This document shows, piece by piece, positions 18,382 to 28,028 of a stretch of 38,351 nucleotides of DNA. Made by a program: the position numbers and the translations under genes. Source of the DNA: Ignavibacteriales bacterium (lineage in GTDB: Bacteria; Bacteroidota; Ignavibacteria; Ignavibacteriales; SURF-24); assembly GCA_026390815.1 (NCBI GenBank), contig JAPLFH010000014.1:1-38351 (forward strand). Direction: 5' to 3'. Below the pieces are notes generated by a model. That model made no database searches. It saw nothing but the letters and a program-made list of their open reading frames with translations, and was not told the DNA's origin. Position 1 is the first letter of the stretch; the number at the start of each line of letters is the position of its first letter.

Positions 18382-18996
18382 CTACTGCACCCTGCTCACT
18401 GCTTCGCTCCAGGGTCCTTCGCCTTTAGTATTTACCGGGCGTACTTTATAAAAATATCTTACTCCTTTCTTTATTTCGTCATCAACAAAACTAATTTTCT
18501 TTGTTGTCTTAAACAAACTCATTACCGGTATTAAATCAGTCTTTGCAGCATCGGGGCTTTCCCCTTTGTACCATTCGTACATTTCAGCATCAGCATCTTT
18601 TACTGTTGTAAGAATAAATCCTTCTCCGTCAGTATCATCTTCAATTGTTACGGTTAGTTTTACAGTTGGGGCTTGTTTCTTTTTGTATTCTTTCTTTGTC
18701 TCAATTCCGTATTCGGCAAGTTTTTCCGGTTCTTCAGTGTGGAAAGCAATTGCATAGTTCTCAATTTTTTCAGCATACTTTGTCGCATCTGTTTCAAGCG
18801 TTCTTGCCTCTGCTTGTTTTTCCGCAAGTAGCTGTTTTGTATCATCAACTTCTTTCTCTTTTACGGTAAGCTGATCGATTTTTAACTGGATTGCTTCAGG
18901 GGTTATTTCGTGGTCTGCCCATTTAGCCGGGTTTTTAATTATCCCGTTTTTAAGGGAAACCAATTGATCAACTAACTCTCTTAAATACTTTACCAT
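18382..18996 (-). CDS. Cytosolic protein with N-terminal coiled coil and C-terminal fibronectin type III-like domain
   Basis: A 204-aa protein without signal peptide. Residues about 40-95 are strongly heptad-like and charged (QLTVKEKEVDDTKQLLAEKQ...), predicting a coiled coil. Residues about 110-204 look like an FN3 domain: KLTVTIEDDTDGEGFILTT, then YEWYKGESP and the closing strand RYFYKVRPVNTKGEGPWSE. The start has a perfect AGGAGG spaced 7 bases from ATG 18996, so it is well expressed in principle. Function unknown; similar small FN3-like cytosolic proteins occur in Bacteroidota, but I cannot name a family role. Confidence 0.7.
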   Translation of the reverse strand: MVKYLRELVDQLVSLKNGIIKNPAKWADHEITPEAIQLKIDQLTVKEKEVDDTKQLLAEKQAEARTLETDATKYAEKIENYAIAFHTEEPEKLAEYGIETKKEYKKKQAPTVKLTVTIEDDTDGEGFILTTVKDADAEMYEWYKGESPDAAKTDLIPVMSLFKTTKKISFVDDEIKKGVRYFYKVRPVNTKGEGPWSEAVSRVQ

Positions 18997-19096
18997 TTCA
19001 GCCTCCTTTTGTTATTAGAATTTATTCTTTTATTTGATTGTGAACCTTATTTTTGAATTAAATTCCACTATTTTTTCCATAAATAGCAGAATAAAA

Positions 19097-19348
19097 AACA
19101 TTTATTCATAAAGAAAAAACATTCCTTTAAAAACAATTAACATTTCTTTGGCTGTCATTAACATTTATTTGAGTACAAAAAACATTTCTTCGGCTGTTGT
19201 TAACATTTGTATAGTTATCATCAACATTTGTTGGGCAGAAGTTAACATTCCTTCTGAGACAAAAAACATTTCTTTCGGAACTGTTTACATTAGTTCGGCT
19301 GTTGTTAACATTTGTTTTGGAACAAATAACATTTGTTTGGGAATAAAT
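19097..19348. repeat. 21-bp minisatellite, 12 tandem units
   Basis: Twelve consecutive units of exactly 21 bp, nearly all opening with AACATT; boundaries fall at 19097, 19118, 19139 and so on to 19328. The first seven bases (AACATTT) are highly conserved and the other 14 vary (for example CTTTGGCTGTCATT, CTTCGGCTGTTGTT, GTTTGGGAATAAAT). Because 21 is a multiple of three, open frames exist on both strands with a 7-residue period (NVNNSRT-like on minus, NISSAVV-like on plus), but no start signal supports either. Confidence 0.85.
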
Positions 19349-19352
19349 ATCT

Positions 19353-19378
19353 TTTTCCCCGGGGGGAAAATCTTTTTT
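19353..19378 (+). repeat. TTTTCCCC-GG-GGGGAAAA palindrome with T-run
   Basis: A perfect 8-bp inverted repeat immediately after the minisatellite, followed by TC and seven T residues. It would form a short GC-rich stem with a U-run on the plus strand, so it could act as an intrinsic terminator, although no plus-strand gene precedes it. Confidence 0.4.
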
Positions 19379-20274
19379 TATTGGGTAATTTCTGTGTTTA
19401 GAAAGGTACTGCAAAACTAAAGCTGCATATAAAAATGCTGTTGAATTTTCTGAGCATAGAAATGCACAATCCAAATCTGTTTTGGCTAACAAATAATTAT
19501 GATTGGAATAAAACAAAAATAAATTTCCCCGCAGCATTGGTATTTTTTACCTTGCTAAAAAAATATTATTACTGCTTTAGCTTAAGTAGCTATAAGGAAA
19601 TTTCCTGTCAACAGACAAGCATTGATGAAAGAAATAAATGTTTGCCATAAAAAACCCCTTGCCTTTATTAAAATCATTTAAGAGCACGAACAATTTATAT
19701 TAAACTACAAATCAGCTAAGTAAATTATTAAGGACTATAACTCTAATGACTTTATCACCGTTGATAGTATAATAAAAAGAAAAACTGATTCCAAATGTTT
19801 TTACAAAAAACATAGCTGAACAAAACCGAATAACTATTCAATTGAATGTTAACTTGAATAAGGAATAAATATGAAAAACCATTTGCATCAAAAAATAACA
19901 TTGAGCTTCTCAAAGTCCAGTTACATCAACCACAATAGGAAATGGTTTATGATTTTTTAAAAGAATGAGTTTGCAACTGAAGGAGGATGAACACGCTAAC
20001 TACTAAAACAATTTGCCCCTTTGTTTTCTTTGAAAGACTGATTACTAAAATCATTACTAAAATTAACAACTATCAATTCTTATAGGAAAAGTCCGTTTGC
20101 AAAAAAACAATAAAATTTCTTTCTTTATAAAACTAAATCAGTATTTTTCATAAGTTTTAAATAAATAATTTTTCAACTTTATTGGGATATATCAAAAAAA
20201 ATTTATATAAATGTACTTGGTTTCTTGATTTTTTTTCTATTTAAGAATAAGTTTACACTCTCATTAAAGGAAAT

Positions 20275-20733
20275 ATGCCCGAAAACATCGAAGAAAAAAA
20301 TATAACTGTTAATCGTAAGGCGAGCCACGAGTTCTTTATTATCAACACCTATGAAGCAGGAATTGTACTTCAAGGAACCGAAGTTAAATCGATTAGACAG
20401 GGAAAGATAAATCTTCTTGATAGTTATGGAACAGTGCGTAATGGTGAAGTCTGGTTGATCAATTGCCATATCAGTAGCTACGATCAGGGAAATATTAACA
20501 ACCACGATCCGTTAAGAGAAAGAAAGTTACTTCTAAAAAGAAATGAAATCAGAAAGCTGATTGGAAAGGTAAAAGAAAAAGGATTAACGCTTGTACCATT
20601 AAGAGTGTTTATAAGGAAAGGTTTAGTTAAAATTGAATTGGCTGTTGGAAAAGGCAAGAAGGTTCACGATAAACGAGAGGATATTGCTAAAAGAGATTTT
20701 AACAGAGAACAGGAAAGAAGAATTAAATATTAG
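20275..20733 (+). CDS. smpB: SsrA-binding protein SmpB
   Basis: A 152-aa protein that binds tmRNA and carries it to stalled ribosomes for trans-translation. The sequence follows the family end to end: [10 protein letters not shown], then [20 protein letters not shown] (OB-fold RNA-binding core), HISSYDQGN, and the C-terminal tail [20 protein letters not shown] followed by [10 protein letters not shown]. The basic C-terminal tail that enters the decoding centre is present. It leads a plus-strand cluster with tyrS (55 bp gap). Start ATG 20275 fits the usual family N-terminus. Confidence 0.97.
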   Translation: MPENIEEKNITVNRKASHEFFIINTYEAGIVLQGTEVKSIRQGKINLLDSYGTVRNGEVWLINCHISSYDQGNINNHDPLRERKLLLKRNEIRKLIGKVKEKGLTLVPLRVFIRKGLVKIELAVGKGKKVHDKREDIAKRDFNREQERRIKY

Positions 20734-20788
20734 AACTGTGCAATCGGAACCAGTTTAAAACAAATAAATGTTATTAGAAAGAAATTAG

Positions 20789-22021
20789 ATGACTGAAAAA
20801 ATTCAATTCGCTTCAATTAACGAACAGATGGACTTAATCAAAAGAGGTGCATCTGAAATTATTCCTGAAGAAGAGCTACTTAAAAAGTTAGAGCGAAGTA
20901 TAAAAGAAAATAAACCGCTTAAAATAAAGCTCGGCTGCGATCCCACACGCCCGGATTTACATATTGGTCACTCTGTAGTATTGCGAAAGTTGGCGCAATT
21001 CCAGCAGCTTGGTCATCAGGCTATTTTAATTATTGGCGATTTTACAGGAATGATTGGCGATCCATCCGGTAGAAATGTAACCCGTCCATCACTTACGTTG
21101 GAAGAAACAAAAGTAAATGGTATTTCTTATTTTGAACAGGCTTCAAAAATTTTAATAAAGGAAAAGACAAAAATAGTTTACAATTCCGAGTGGCTAAGTA
21201 AAATGTCATTCGAAGATGTAATCAAACTTTCATCTAAATATACTGTTGCAAGAATGCTGGAGCGCGATGATTTTACGAAAAGATATAAAGCTAATGAACC
21301 AATAAGCATGCACGAACTGCTCTATCCTCTTGCCCAGGCAATGGATTCCGTTGCTATTGAATCTGATGTTGAATTAGGCGGCACCGATCAGAAATTTAAT
21401 CTGCTTGTTGGTCGGGATATCCAACGCGAATTTGGGATTGAGCCGCAAGTAATCCTAACAATGCCTTTACTTGTCGGAACTGATGGTGTTGAAAAGATGA
21501 GTAAATCCTATGGAAATTATATTGGAATAAATGATGAGCCGAAAGATATTTATGGTAAAACACTTTCTATTGCCGATAGTTTGATTTATACTTATTTCGA
21601 ATTGGCTACTAATGTTTCCAGCGATTATCTGTTGGAGATTAAGAATTTTTTAAGTGATGAAAAGAATAATCCTAGAGATATAAAAAGAAAATTGGCAAGA
21701 ACTTTGGTTACAATGTACTACAATGCCAAAGCTGCTGAAAATGCTGAAAAAGAGTTTGATAATATCTTCATCAATAAAGGACTTCCAGATGAAATTGAGG
21801 AATTTCAGTTTAATGAAGAAGTTAAGGATATTGCAATACTTGATTTAATAGTAAAAGTTAATTTTGCTCCTTCCAAGCAAGAAGCCAGAAGATTGGTACA
21901 GCAAGGCGGAGTTACAATCGATGGAGAAAAAGTAATTGATATAAATTCCATTATAAAATTGGACAAAGAAAAAATATTGAAAGTTGGCAAGCGAAAATTT
22001 GCAAAAATAATTATTAACTAA
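20789..22021 (+). CDS. tyrS: Tyrosine--tRNA ligase
   Basis: A 410-aa class I aminoacyl-tRNA synthetase that charges tRNA-Tyr with tyrosine. HIGH is seen literally at residues 58-61 ([12 protein letters not shown]) and KMSKS at 236-240. [14 protein letters not shown] and the tyrosine-binding region [21 protein letters not shown] are intact. The C-terminal 60 residues form an S4 RNA-binding domain ([18 protein letters not shown]...). The length and insert pattern match the longer bacterial TyrS type (TyrZ-like). It is followed after 16 bp by the arginine decarboxylase gene, so they are probably co-transcribed. Confidence 0.97.
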   Translation: MTEKIQFASINEQMDLIKRGASEIIPEEELLKKLERSIKENKPLKIKLGCDPTRPDLHIGHSVVLRKLAQFQQLGHQAILIIGDFTGMIGDPSGRNVTRPSLTLEETKVNGISYFEQASKILIKEKTKIVYNSEWLSKMSFEDVIKLSSKYTVARMLERDDFTKRYKANEPISMHELLYPLAQAMDSVAIESDVELGGTDQKFNLLVGRDIQREFGIEPQVILTMPLLVGTDGVEKMSKSYGNYIGINDEPKDIYGKTLSIADSLIYTYFELATNVSSDYLLEIKNFLSDEKNNPRDIKRKLARTLVTMYYNAKAAENAEKEFDNIFINKGLPDEIEEFQFNEEVKDIAILDLIVKVNFAPSKQEARRLVQQGGVTIDGEKVIDINSIIKLDKEKILKVGKRKFAKIIIN

Positions 22022-22037
22022 AAAAGGAGATGATAAA

Positions 22038-22583
22038 TTGTATGTTCCATCAAAAATATTCTTTACAAAAGGGGTAGGTCGGCATAGAGCTTACCTCCAG
22101 TCTTTCGAGTTAGCCTTACGCAACGCCGGCATTGAAAAATGCAACCTTGTAAGCGTTAGTAGTATTTATCCAGCAGGATGTAAAAGAATTACAAAAGAAG
22201 AAGGATTAAAAGAACTTCAGGCAGGACAAATAACTTTTTGCGTGATGGCAAGAAATTCCACCAACGAACCAAACCGTTTAATTGCTGCATCGATTGGTGT
22301 AGCTATACCAGCAGATGCAAATCAATATGGTTATTTATCAGAACATCATCCATTTGGTGAAACTGAAAAAGTTGCCGGAGATTATGCTGAAGATTTAGCA
22401 GCTCAAATGCTTGCAACAACTTTAGGAATCGAATTCAATCCTGATACAGGTTGGGATGAAAGAGAACAAGTATTTAAAATGTCTGGTAAAATTGTTAGAA
22501 CATTTAACATAACTCAATCTGCCGAAGGTGAAAAGACTGGACTTTGGACTACAGTTATCGCTTGCGCAATATTATTACCTTAA
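22038..22583 (+). CDS. pdaD: Pyruvoyl-dependent arginine decarboxylase
   Basis: A 181-aa proenzyme that converts arginine to agmatine, a polyamine precursor. It self-cleaves at a serine pair to make the pyruvoyl cofactor: the sequence [14 protein letters not shown] places the expected cut between S41 and S42. The large-subunit motifs [21 protein letters not shown] and YGYLSEHH...[12 protein letters not shown] are conserved. The start is TTG at 22038, supported by GGAG 9 bases upstream; the nearby ATGs at 22030 and 22042 are out of frame. It closes the smpB-tyrS-pdaD cluster, ahead of a terminator. Confidence 0.94.
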   Translation: MYVPSKIFFTKGVGRHRAYLQSFELALRNAGIEKCNLVSVSSIYPAGCKRITKEEGLKELQAGQITFCVMARNSTNEPNRLIAASIGVAIPADANQYGYLSEHHPFGETEKVAGDYAEDLAAQMLATTLGIEFNPDTGWDEREQVFKMSGKIVRTFNITQSAEGEKTGLWTTVIACAILLP

Positions 22584-22599
22584 AAAAATTATTCATCAA

Positions 22600-22634
22600 A
22601 GGCTGTTCATTTTGGACAGCCTATTTTTATTTAT
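22600..22634 (+). terminator. Intrinsic terminator of the smpB-tyrS-pdaD cluster
   Basis: AGGCTGTTC / GGACAGCCT, a 9-bp stem (one G-T pair) with loop ATTTT, followed by ATTTTTATTTAT, 16 bp after the pdaD stop. It also separates the cluster from the converging GH2 gene. Confidence 0.85.
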
Positions 22635-22647
22635 CCAATAAAGATTT

Positions 22648-24444
22648 TTACTTCCCTTTCTCAATTTCCATATAATATTTTTGAAGAACGTAAAACGCTT
22701 TCTTTTTATTTCCTCGTTCAGATATCAATCCTTTTCTGTTCCAGAAATCCTGTATGCCTGGTAAGTGCCTCCGTGGAGATCTGAAATCCATTAATATCCA
22801 TGGACTAACACCTCGTAAAAAAGAAATTCCTTTCAACATTTTAATCTGGCTAAGATAAATACTTTCCTGGTACTCTTCAGTCCATCGTGTTTTTTCATAA
22901 CCATGATTATTATACAAAGCATCTCCACCGAACTCACTAATTATAAATGGTTTATTAAACTCCGATTTCCATTTCATTAAAACTGCATCTTCAGGTTTAC
23001 CCCAGTACCAGCCGATATATTCGTTAACTCCAATTACATCAAGATAATTGCTTAAAGGATCATCAATTATTATTGTATTTTTTTCTGAGTGTGTTTCTGT
23101 TGCAGCAGTTATTAATCTTGTGGAATCAATTTGTCTTGCTTCATTTATCAATCCTGTTAAAAATTTTAATCGTGCTTCACCTTTTGGAGTTTCATTTGCA
23201 ACAGACCAGAGAATTATAGCAGCCCTGTTTTTATCTCTTGTAATCATTTCATTTAATTGATTGCTTGCATTATTGTATGTATTTGAATCGCTCCACATAA
23301 TTGTCCAATAGACAGGAATTTCTGCCCAAACCATCATTCCCATTTTATCTGCTTCACGAATCATATTTTCATTATGAGGATAATGTGCGAGCCGGACATA
23401 ATTGCATCCGAGTTCTTTAGCCCAGGATAACAGAGTTACAGCATCTTCTTTTGAAAATGCTCTTCCTGATCTATACGGAGCTTCTTCGTGAATGGATATA
23501 CCGCATAGAAATATTGGTTTGCCATTTAAGAAAATATCTTCGCCTTTTGTTTCTATAGATCTGAATCCAATTTTATCTACAACTGTATCCTTTGCAGAAA
23601 TAATTTTTACATTATACAGAAATGGATTTTCCGGTGACCATAATTTTAAATTTGTAATAAAATTAAAAGATGCATATCCATTTTTATCTGAATGAATTTT
23701 TTGTTTAATACCGGCATCTTCAATTTGTATATTTATTTCCTGTTCTTTTTCAAGTCCATCAATTCTAATCCAGCCGCTTACTTCATTTAAAGAACCTTTT
23801 TTAAGTTGAATGAAATAATCTTTGATAAAAGTTACAGGTACCTCTACCAACTTAACATCTCGGGTTATACCGCCATAATTCCACCAATCCGTATTAAGTG
23901 TTGGAACCCCTTCCCTCTTTCTTTTATTATCAACTTTAACAATGATAAAATTTTCATTGCTTGCCAATTCATCTGTAATTTCAAAATTAAAAGGAGTAAA
24001 TCCACCTTCGTGCTCACCAACTTTTTTGCCATTTACATAAACAACCGCATCATAGTTTACCGCACCAAAATAAATGAATACTCGTTTATCATATTGCTTG
24101 TTGTATTGAAAAGATTTTTTGTACCAGATTGTACCTTCATACAAGAACAGTTTTTCCATCTGAGTGTTCCAATCACCCGGCACATTCAACTGCTCCGATT
24201 TATCAAAATCATATTCTATTAGTTCGCTCTTATCTTTTGGTTTTCTATTTTCAAAATAACCGTCCTCTCTTGGCTGGTAGCGGTAATTGTAATACCCGTT
24301 TTCATATGGATCGATAATTATATTCCACTTGCCATTTAAGCTAATATTTTTTCTGCCATCAATATTTGTAATTAAATTATTTTCCGTTACAGCATTACCC
24401 GTTATAAAGCTTATAATGAAAAAAAGGAATGTTATACTTTTCAT
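22648..24444 (-). CDS. Secreted GH2-family glycosidase (beta-glucuronidase/beta-galactosidase-like)
   Basis: A 598-aa retaining glycosidase with the full GH2 layout: signal peptide (1-18), jelly-roll sugar-binding domain (about 30-215; SLNGKWNI, YFGAVNYDAVVYVNGK, EGGFTPFNFEI), Ig-like middle domain (about 215-305) and a TIM barrel (about 305-595). The acid/base Glu is E418 in WSVANETPKG and the nucleophile is E504 in IISEFGGDA. The short length and the NTDWWNYGGITRDV stretch resemble beta-glucuronidases more than LacZ; exact substrate is not decidable. It is divergently placed against the 1036-aa C39-like protein gene. Confidence 0.92.
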   Translation of the reverse strand: MKSITFLFFIISFITGNAVTENNLITNIDGRKNISLNGKWNIIIDPYENGYYNYRYQPREDGYFENRKPKDKSELIEYDFDKSEQLNVPGDWNTQMEKLFLYEGTIWYKKSFQYNKQYDKRVFIYFGAVNYDAVVYVNGKKVGEHEGGFTPFNFEITDELASNENFIIVKVDNKRKREGVPTLNTDWWNYGGITRDVKLVEVPVTFIKDYFIQLKKGSLNEVSGWIRIDGLEKEQEINIQIEDAGIKQKIHSDKNGYASFNFITNLKLWSPENPFLYNVKIISAKDTVVDKIGFRSIETKGEDIFLNGKPIFLCGISIHEEAPYRSGRAFSKEDAVTLLSWAKELGCNYVRLAHYPHNENMIREADKMGMMVWAEIPVYWTIMWSDSNTYNNASNQLNEMITRDKNRAAIILWSVANETPKGEARLKFLTGLINEARQIDSTRLITAATETHSEKNTIIIDDPLSNYLDVIGVNEYIGWYWGKPEDAVLMKWKSEFNKPFIISEFGGDALYNNHGYEKTRWTEEYQESIYLSQIKMLKGISFLRGVSPWILMDFRSPRRHLPGIQDFWNRKGLISERGNKKKAFYVLQKYYMEIEKGK

Positions 24445-24581
24445 TTATAAATCCTAAATGTTGTTTTTGATTTACATATGGTTTAGAAATCCTAAGTTAT
24501 AGCAAAATAATTACGGGGAATATAACAAATTCAATATTAAGATTAGTTAATTGTCAAGTAATATTTTCGCTTAAAATTTGA

Positions 24582-24613
24582 TTTGTTTCATAGTATAGTC
24601 ATCCTTAAATTTC
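24582..24613 (+). promoter_or_regulatory. Candidate Bacteroidota-type promoter for the C39/propeller gene
   Basis: TTTG (24582-24585) and TAAATTTC (24606-24613), 20 bases apart, match the Bacteroidota -33 TTTG and -7 TAnnTTTG consensus except for the last base, 47 bp before the start at 24661. Position and sequence are the only support. Confidence 0.3.
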
Positions 24614-24660
24614 GCCTGAATAAATCTGATACTTTATAAATACAACCTGGATAAATCCTA

Positions 24661-27600
24661 ATGAAATTTTTGAATACCATCCTTATTCTTTTTTTAGTTT
24701 CTTCATTTAGCATATTTGCTCAAACTGATAAAAAAACAATATTGCCAGAAGGATATTTAGTCAATCCCATTCAAACTGCTTACGGTATTTTGGCAACTAA
24801 CGAAAATGAATCTTCTTTATACTTAATCAACAGCGGAATAGAAGAATTAATCAGCGCTCCAGGATGCGGCAGATATATTCAATTGAATAAGGAAGGAAAT
24901 AAAATTGGATTCAAATTAATCAATCCAGAGAACGGTCTGCAATCACCAGCAATATATAATCTTGCTGAAAGAAAAGTAGAAAGAATTATAGATGAAGTTG
25001 AAAATGCCGGGCAGGTATCATTTGCTCAGGATGGAAAAATTGCATTCACTGTTGATAAGCAACTTTTCATAAAAGATGGCACTGCTTTACACAAATATAA
25101 TTTAGGAGTTTATTCCAACAGAACTCCAATTTCCCCGGATGGAAATAGAATTATTTTCAAAGATGAAGATGATCAGTTATGGATCTTTGATTTAATATCC
25201 GGAAGTAAATTGAAAATTACAGATTCAATAAATGGTTATGGAAATGCTTCCTGGTCACCTGATGGAAAGTTTATTGTTTACACAACAACAGGTACGAATA
25301 TTTTATCCTATGATGTAAATAAAAGAGTTAACTATTCTATTGCTGAAGGTGAAAATCCTGCCTGGTCTCCTGATGGTAAATCAATTGTGTTTCATAGAAA
25401 GGAAATAGATTTTAATCAAGTTAAAATTTTAAACTCGGATATTTATGTTTCAAACGCTGATGGAAGCACAATTAACCAGGTTACAAACACTCCTGATGAA
25501 ATTGAATTGGATCCTAAATTTTCTTCTGACGCAAAAAATATAATTTATCAGAATTACTCTGGAAGAGAGATTAAAAAATTGAATGTTGAGAGCACACTTC
25601 AAAAAAGTGCAATCAAATCCAATATTATTTTTAAAAGTACTGAACCTATTATTCCTAAATTTTATGATATAAAAAAAAATGATAATCAAACAGCGCAATT
25701 AGATTCAATAACTAACTGGGTGCATATCCACCAGGTATGGGATACGCGGGATAATGGTCAATGGCATTCGCAGGGTGAAGGATATGTTTGCTGCGGTGCC
25801 ACAACAGCCATGGAAGTATTGGCTTCGTATGGAATATTGAAACCATGGCCATTTACTACTTACGGACACAATTCAAATTTTGGCAAATATATTTCAGAAC
25901 CGTACAACTACAACGGAGTAACATATAATAATTTTAATGGTTGGCCTTCTGGTGCGCATGGTTTTCTTTGGAATGGAAGCGGCTCACCATATTCAAACAC
26001 AATAAATTATTTACGCAATCATGGAATTACAAATACGAAACGAATAGAAAATGTTTACTGGAGTAATGTAACTGACGAAATAAATCAGGGATTTCCAATT
26101 ATAATTTGTACAACTTCATTAACTGCGGCGCACATTGTCCTGGTTATTGGAAAATATGGAAGTGCGCATACAGTTGTTGCAAATGATCCTTACGGCGATA
26201 AAAATGCTGGCAGTTATGGACAGATTAATAATGGTGAAAAAGCATTGTACGATTGGTCCGATGCAAATACCGGCAGATATAAAATTACTCCTGTTGCCTG
26301 GGCAATAACTGCAAGGTATACTCCAAATGCAACTCCTGAAGTGTTATCATTTTCCCCTTCCAGTTTAACAGACAGCGTAAAAATTTACTCTTCTGTTGTT
26401 ATTAATTTTACAACTCAGATGAATAAACCTACAGTTGAAAATGCATTCTCTATTATTCCAAATGTAACAGGAACATTTACATGGAGCGATTATGATCTTA
26501 CTCTTACTTTTAAACCCGATGTTCCACTAAGTATCGGAACAATCTATACAGTTAAGATAGATACTTCTGCAAAAAACATCTGGAATAAATCATTAAATGG
26601 TGAATTTGTTTTTGAGTTCGTTACAAAAAGCAGGGATCGATTAAGAGCAGTTCAAATTTATCCAAATTTTAATCAACAGGAGATTAGTCCTTCAGTTCAG
26701 TTCAACATTACCTTTGATGCAACAGTAAATTTGAATGCGCTTGCAAACAATGTATTTTGCTACAAAAGTAATGGCGATAAAATATCATTAGCAAATGTAA
26801 AAGTTAAAGCGATGAATGGAAAAACATATGTTTCATTTGATAGCAAAACTCCACTTGAATACAATACCGATTACAAATTATTTCTCTATGGAAAAATTGT
26901 TGATACAGATGGATATTTAATGAAAGATACAATCCAGGTTAATTTTAAAACAGAAGTACAGCAGCAGGTTGCTGGAACCATCTTAGACAATTTGGAAAGT
27001 ATTGGGCTGTGGAATAATCCATCTTTTAGCGGAAGCACAACCGGTGTAGATACTTTAGTTTCTAAATTTTCAATTTCCACTTCAAGAAAATTTAATAATC
27101 TTAATTCAGGTAAGATTACTTATTCATTCACCCAGAATGCTGGCGGCGTTTGCCGTGTTTATGATGCTGCAAAACCAGTTATTGGTTCCGCTGCTGATAA
27201 TACATTTGGTATTTGGATTTATGGGGATTTAAGTTTTAACCTGTTGGAATATTGGTTTTACGATAATGCGAACCAAAACAAAACTGTTTTTGTAGATACT
27301 TTAAATTGGACCGGTTGGAAATTTAAGAAAGTTCTTGTTTCTCAAATTGAAGGTAATGGAGATAAGCAATTCCACAGTGTTGTAATTAAACAAAATGAAA
27401 ATGGGAAAAAGACTGGTGAAATATATTTAGACGACGTTCAACTGATTTCTGCAACCCCGGTTGTGGATAATAATGATTTTCACTCTCCATCTGATTATAC
27501 TTTATATCAGAATTATCCAAATCCATTCAATCCATCAACTACAATAAGATATACTTTACCATTTGAAAGTCAGGTTAAATTAATTGTTTACAATGCTATC

Positions 27601-27771
27601 GGAGAAGCAATTAGAGAATTAGTAAACACTATCCAGCAAGCTGGGTGGTACAAAGTTGAGTTCAGTGGATCGGATTTATCGTCCGGAATATACTTTTATA
27701 CAATCAAAGCAAATTCAATTGAAGGTAACAGGAATTTTAATGAATCAAAAAAACTTTTATTCTTAAAATAA
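24661..27771 (+). CDS. Secreted multidomain protein: TolB-like propeller, C39-like cysteine protease, Ig-like domains, T9SS tail
   Basis: A 1036-aa exported protein. Signal peptide 1-20; residues about 25-330 carry PD40/TolB-type blades (SWSPDGKFIVYTT, AWSPDGKSIVFHR). Residues about 345-555 form a papain-like C39_2 domain with candidate catalytic Cys C377/C378 (GYVCCGATTAMEVLAS), His H491 (AAHIVLVIGKYG) and Asp D509 (VVANDPYGD). Two Big_5-like Ig domains follow (about 560-660 and 665-765), then a galactose-binding-like region and a T9SS sorting domain (QNYPNPFNPST). Such C39 domains cleave peptides in extracellular or cell-wall settings; whether this copy processes itself or another protein is unknown. 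Confidence 0.88.
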   Translation: MKFLNTILILFLVSSFSIFAQTDKKTILPEGYLVNPIQTAYGILATNENESSLYLINSGIEELISAPGCGRYIQLNKEGNKIGFKLINPENGLQSPAIYNLAERKVERIIDEVENAGQVSFAQDGKIAFTVDKQLFIKDGTALHKYNLGVYSNRTPISPDGNRIIFKDEDDQLWIFDLISGSKLKITDSINGYGNASWSPDGKFIVYTTTGTNILSYDVNKRVNYSIAEGENPAWSPDGKSIVFHRKEIDFNQVKILNSDIYVSNADGSTINQVTNTPDEIELDPKFSSDAKNIIYQNYSGREIKKLNVESTLQKSAIKSNIIFKSTEPIIPKFYDIKKNDNQTAQLDSITNWVHIHQVWDTRDNGQWHSQGEGYVCCGATTAMEVLASYGILKPWPFTTYGHNSNFGKYISEPYNYNGVTYNNFNGWPSGAHGFLWNGSGSPYSNTINYLRNHGITNTKRIENVYWSNVTDEINQGFPIIICTTSLTAAHIVLVIGKYGSAHTVVANDPYGDKNAGSYGQINNGEKALYDWSDANTGRYKITPVAWAITARYTPNATPEVLSFSPSSLTDSVKIYSSVVINFTTQMNKPTVENAFSIIPNVTGTFTWSDYDLTLTFKPDVPLSIGTIYTVKIDTSAKNIWNKSLNGEFVFEFVTKSRDRLRAVQIYPNFNQQEISPSVQFNITFDATVNLNALANNVFCYKSNGDKISLANVKVKAMNGKTYVSFDSKTPLEYNTDYKLFLYGKIVDTDGYLMKDTIQVNFKTEVQQQVAGTILDNLESIGLWNNPSFSGSTTGVDTLVSKFSISTSRKFNNLNSGKITYSFTQNAGGVCRVYDAAKPVIGSAADNTFGIWIYGDLSFNLLEYWFYDNANQNKTVFVDTLNWTGWKFKKVLVSQIEGNGDKQFHSVVIKQNENGKKTGEIYLDDVQLISATPVVDNNDFHSPSDYTLYQNYPNPFNPSTTIRYTLPFESQVKLIVYNAIGEAIRELVNTIQQAGWYKVEFSGSDLSSGIYFYTIKANSIEGNRNFNESKKLLFLK

Positions 27772-27802
27772 TTTTTAATGGAAAAATTATAAGTGTTATT
27801 AC

Positions 27803-27833
27803 CCCTTAAGCTTTGCTCTTAAGGGTTTTTTTT
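27803..27833 (+). terminator. Intrinsic terminator after the C39/propeller gene
   Basis: Perfect 8-bp stem CCCTTAAG / CTTAAGGG with a 7-base loop and eight T residues, 31 bp after the stop. Confidence 0.92.
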
Positions 27834-28028
27834 ACTACCCGGTTAATCCCAACCCTATTTACCATATTTATATTCGGAATGCTTACTTTGATTTCCCGCA
27901 TCTTGATTTTAAATTAATTTTTAGCAATGTTGTAGAAGATAAAACCCTAATAAATATTATCTGTTAATATCTGTTAGTAAACCAGATTTGCATTAATGAA
28001 TCATTAACAAATTATAAGGAGTTCTTTT

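Larger units (their letters stand above)
18997..20274. other. Gene-free interval of about 1.3 kb containing a minisatellite
   Basis: Apart from the 21-bp tandem array (19097-19348) and the adjacent palindrome, this AT-rich stretch has no open frame with family resemblance, no tRNA-like fold and no clear terminator for either neighbour. A 32-codon frame at 19987 has AGGAGG directly abutting ATG and no recognisable sequence. The last 100 bases before smpB must hold its promoter, but I cannot place it confidently. Confidence 0.6.

Noticed and set aside
19097-19348. CRISPR array
   Set aside because: Repeats are contiguous 21-bp units without spacers of constant length, and there are no cas genes.
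19127-19537. 136-codon minus-strand frame and a 90-codon plus-strand frame across the 21-bp array
   Set aside because: They exist because the repeat length is a multiple of three; no ribosome binding site, low-complexity product and no family resemblance.
19435-19650. 71-codon plus-strand frame
   Set aside because: No start signal, overlaps the other spurious frame, and an unstructured hydrophobic/Asn-rich product without resemblance to any family.
19987-20085. 32-codon frame preceded by AGGAGG
   Set aside because: The Shine-Dalgarno directly abuts the ATG (no spacing) and the peptide is unrecognisable.
20203-20505. 100-codon minus-strand frame over the smpB start
   Set aside because: Antisense to the unmistakable smpB coding sequence.
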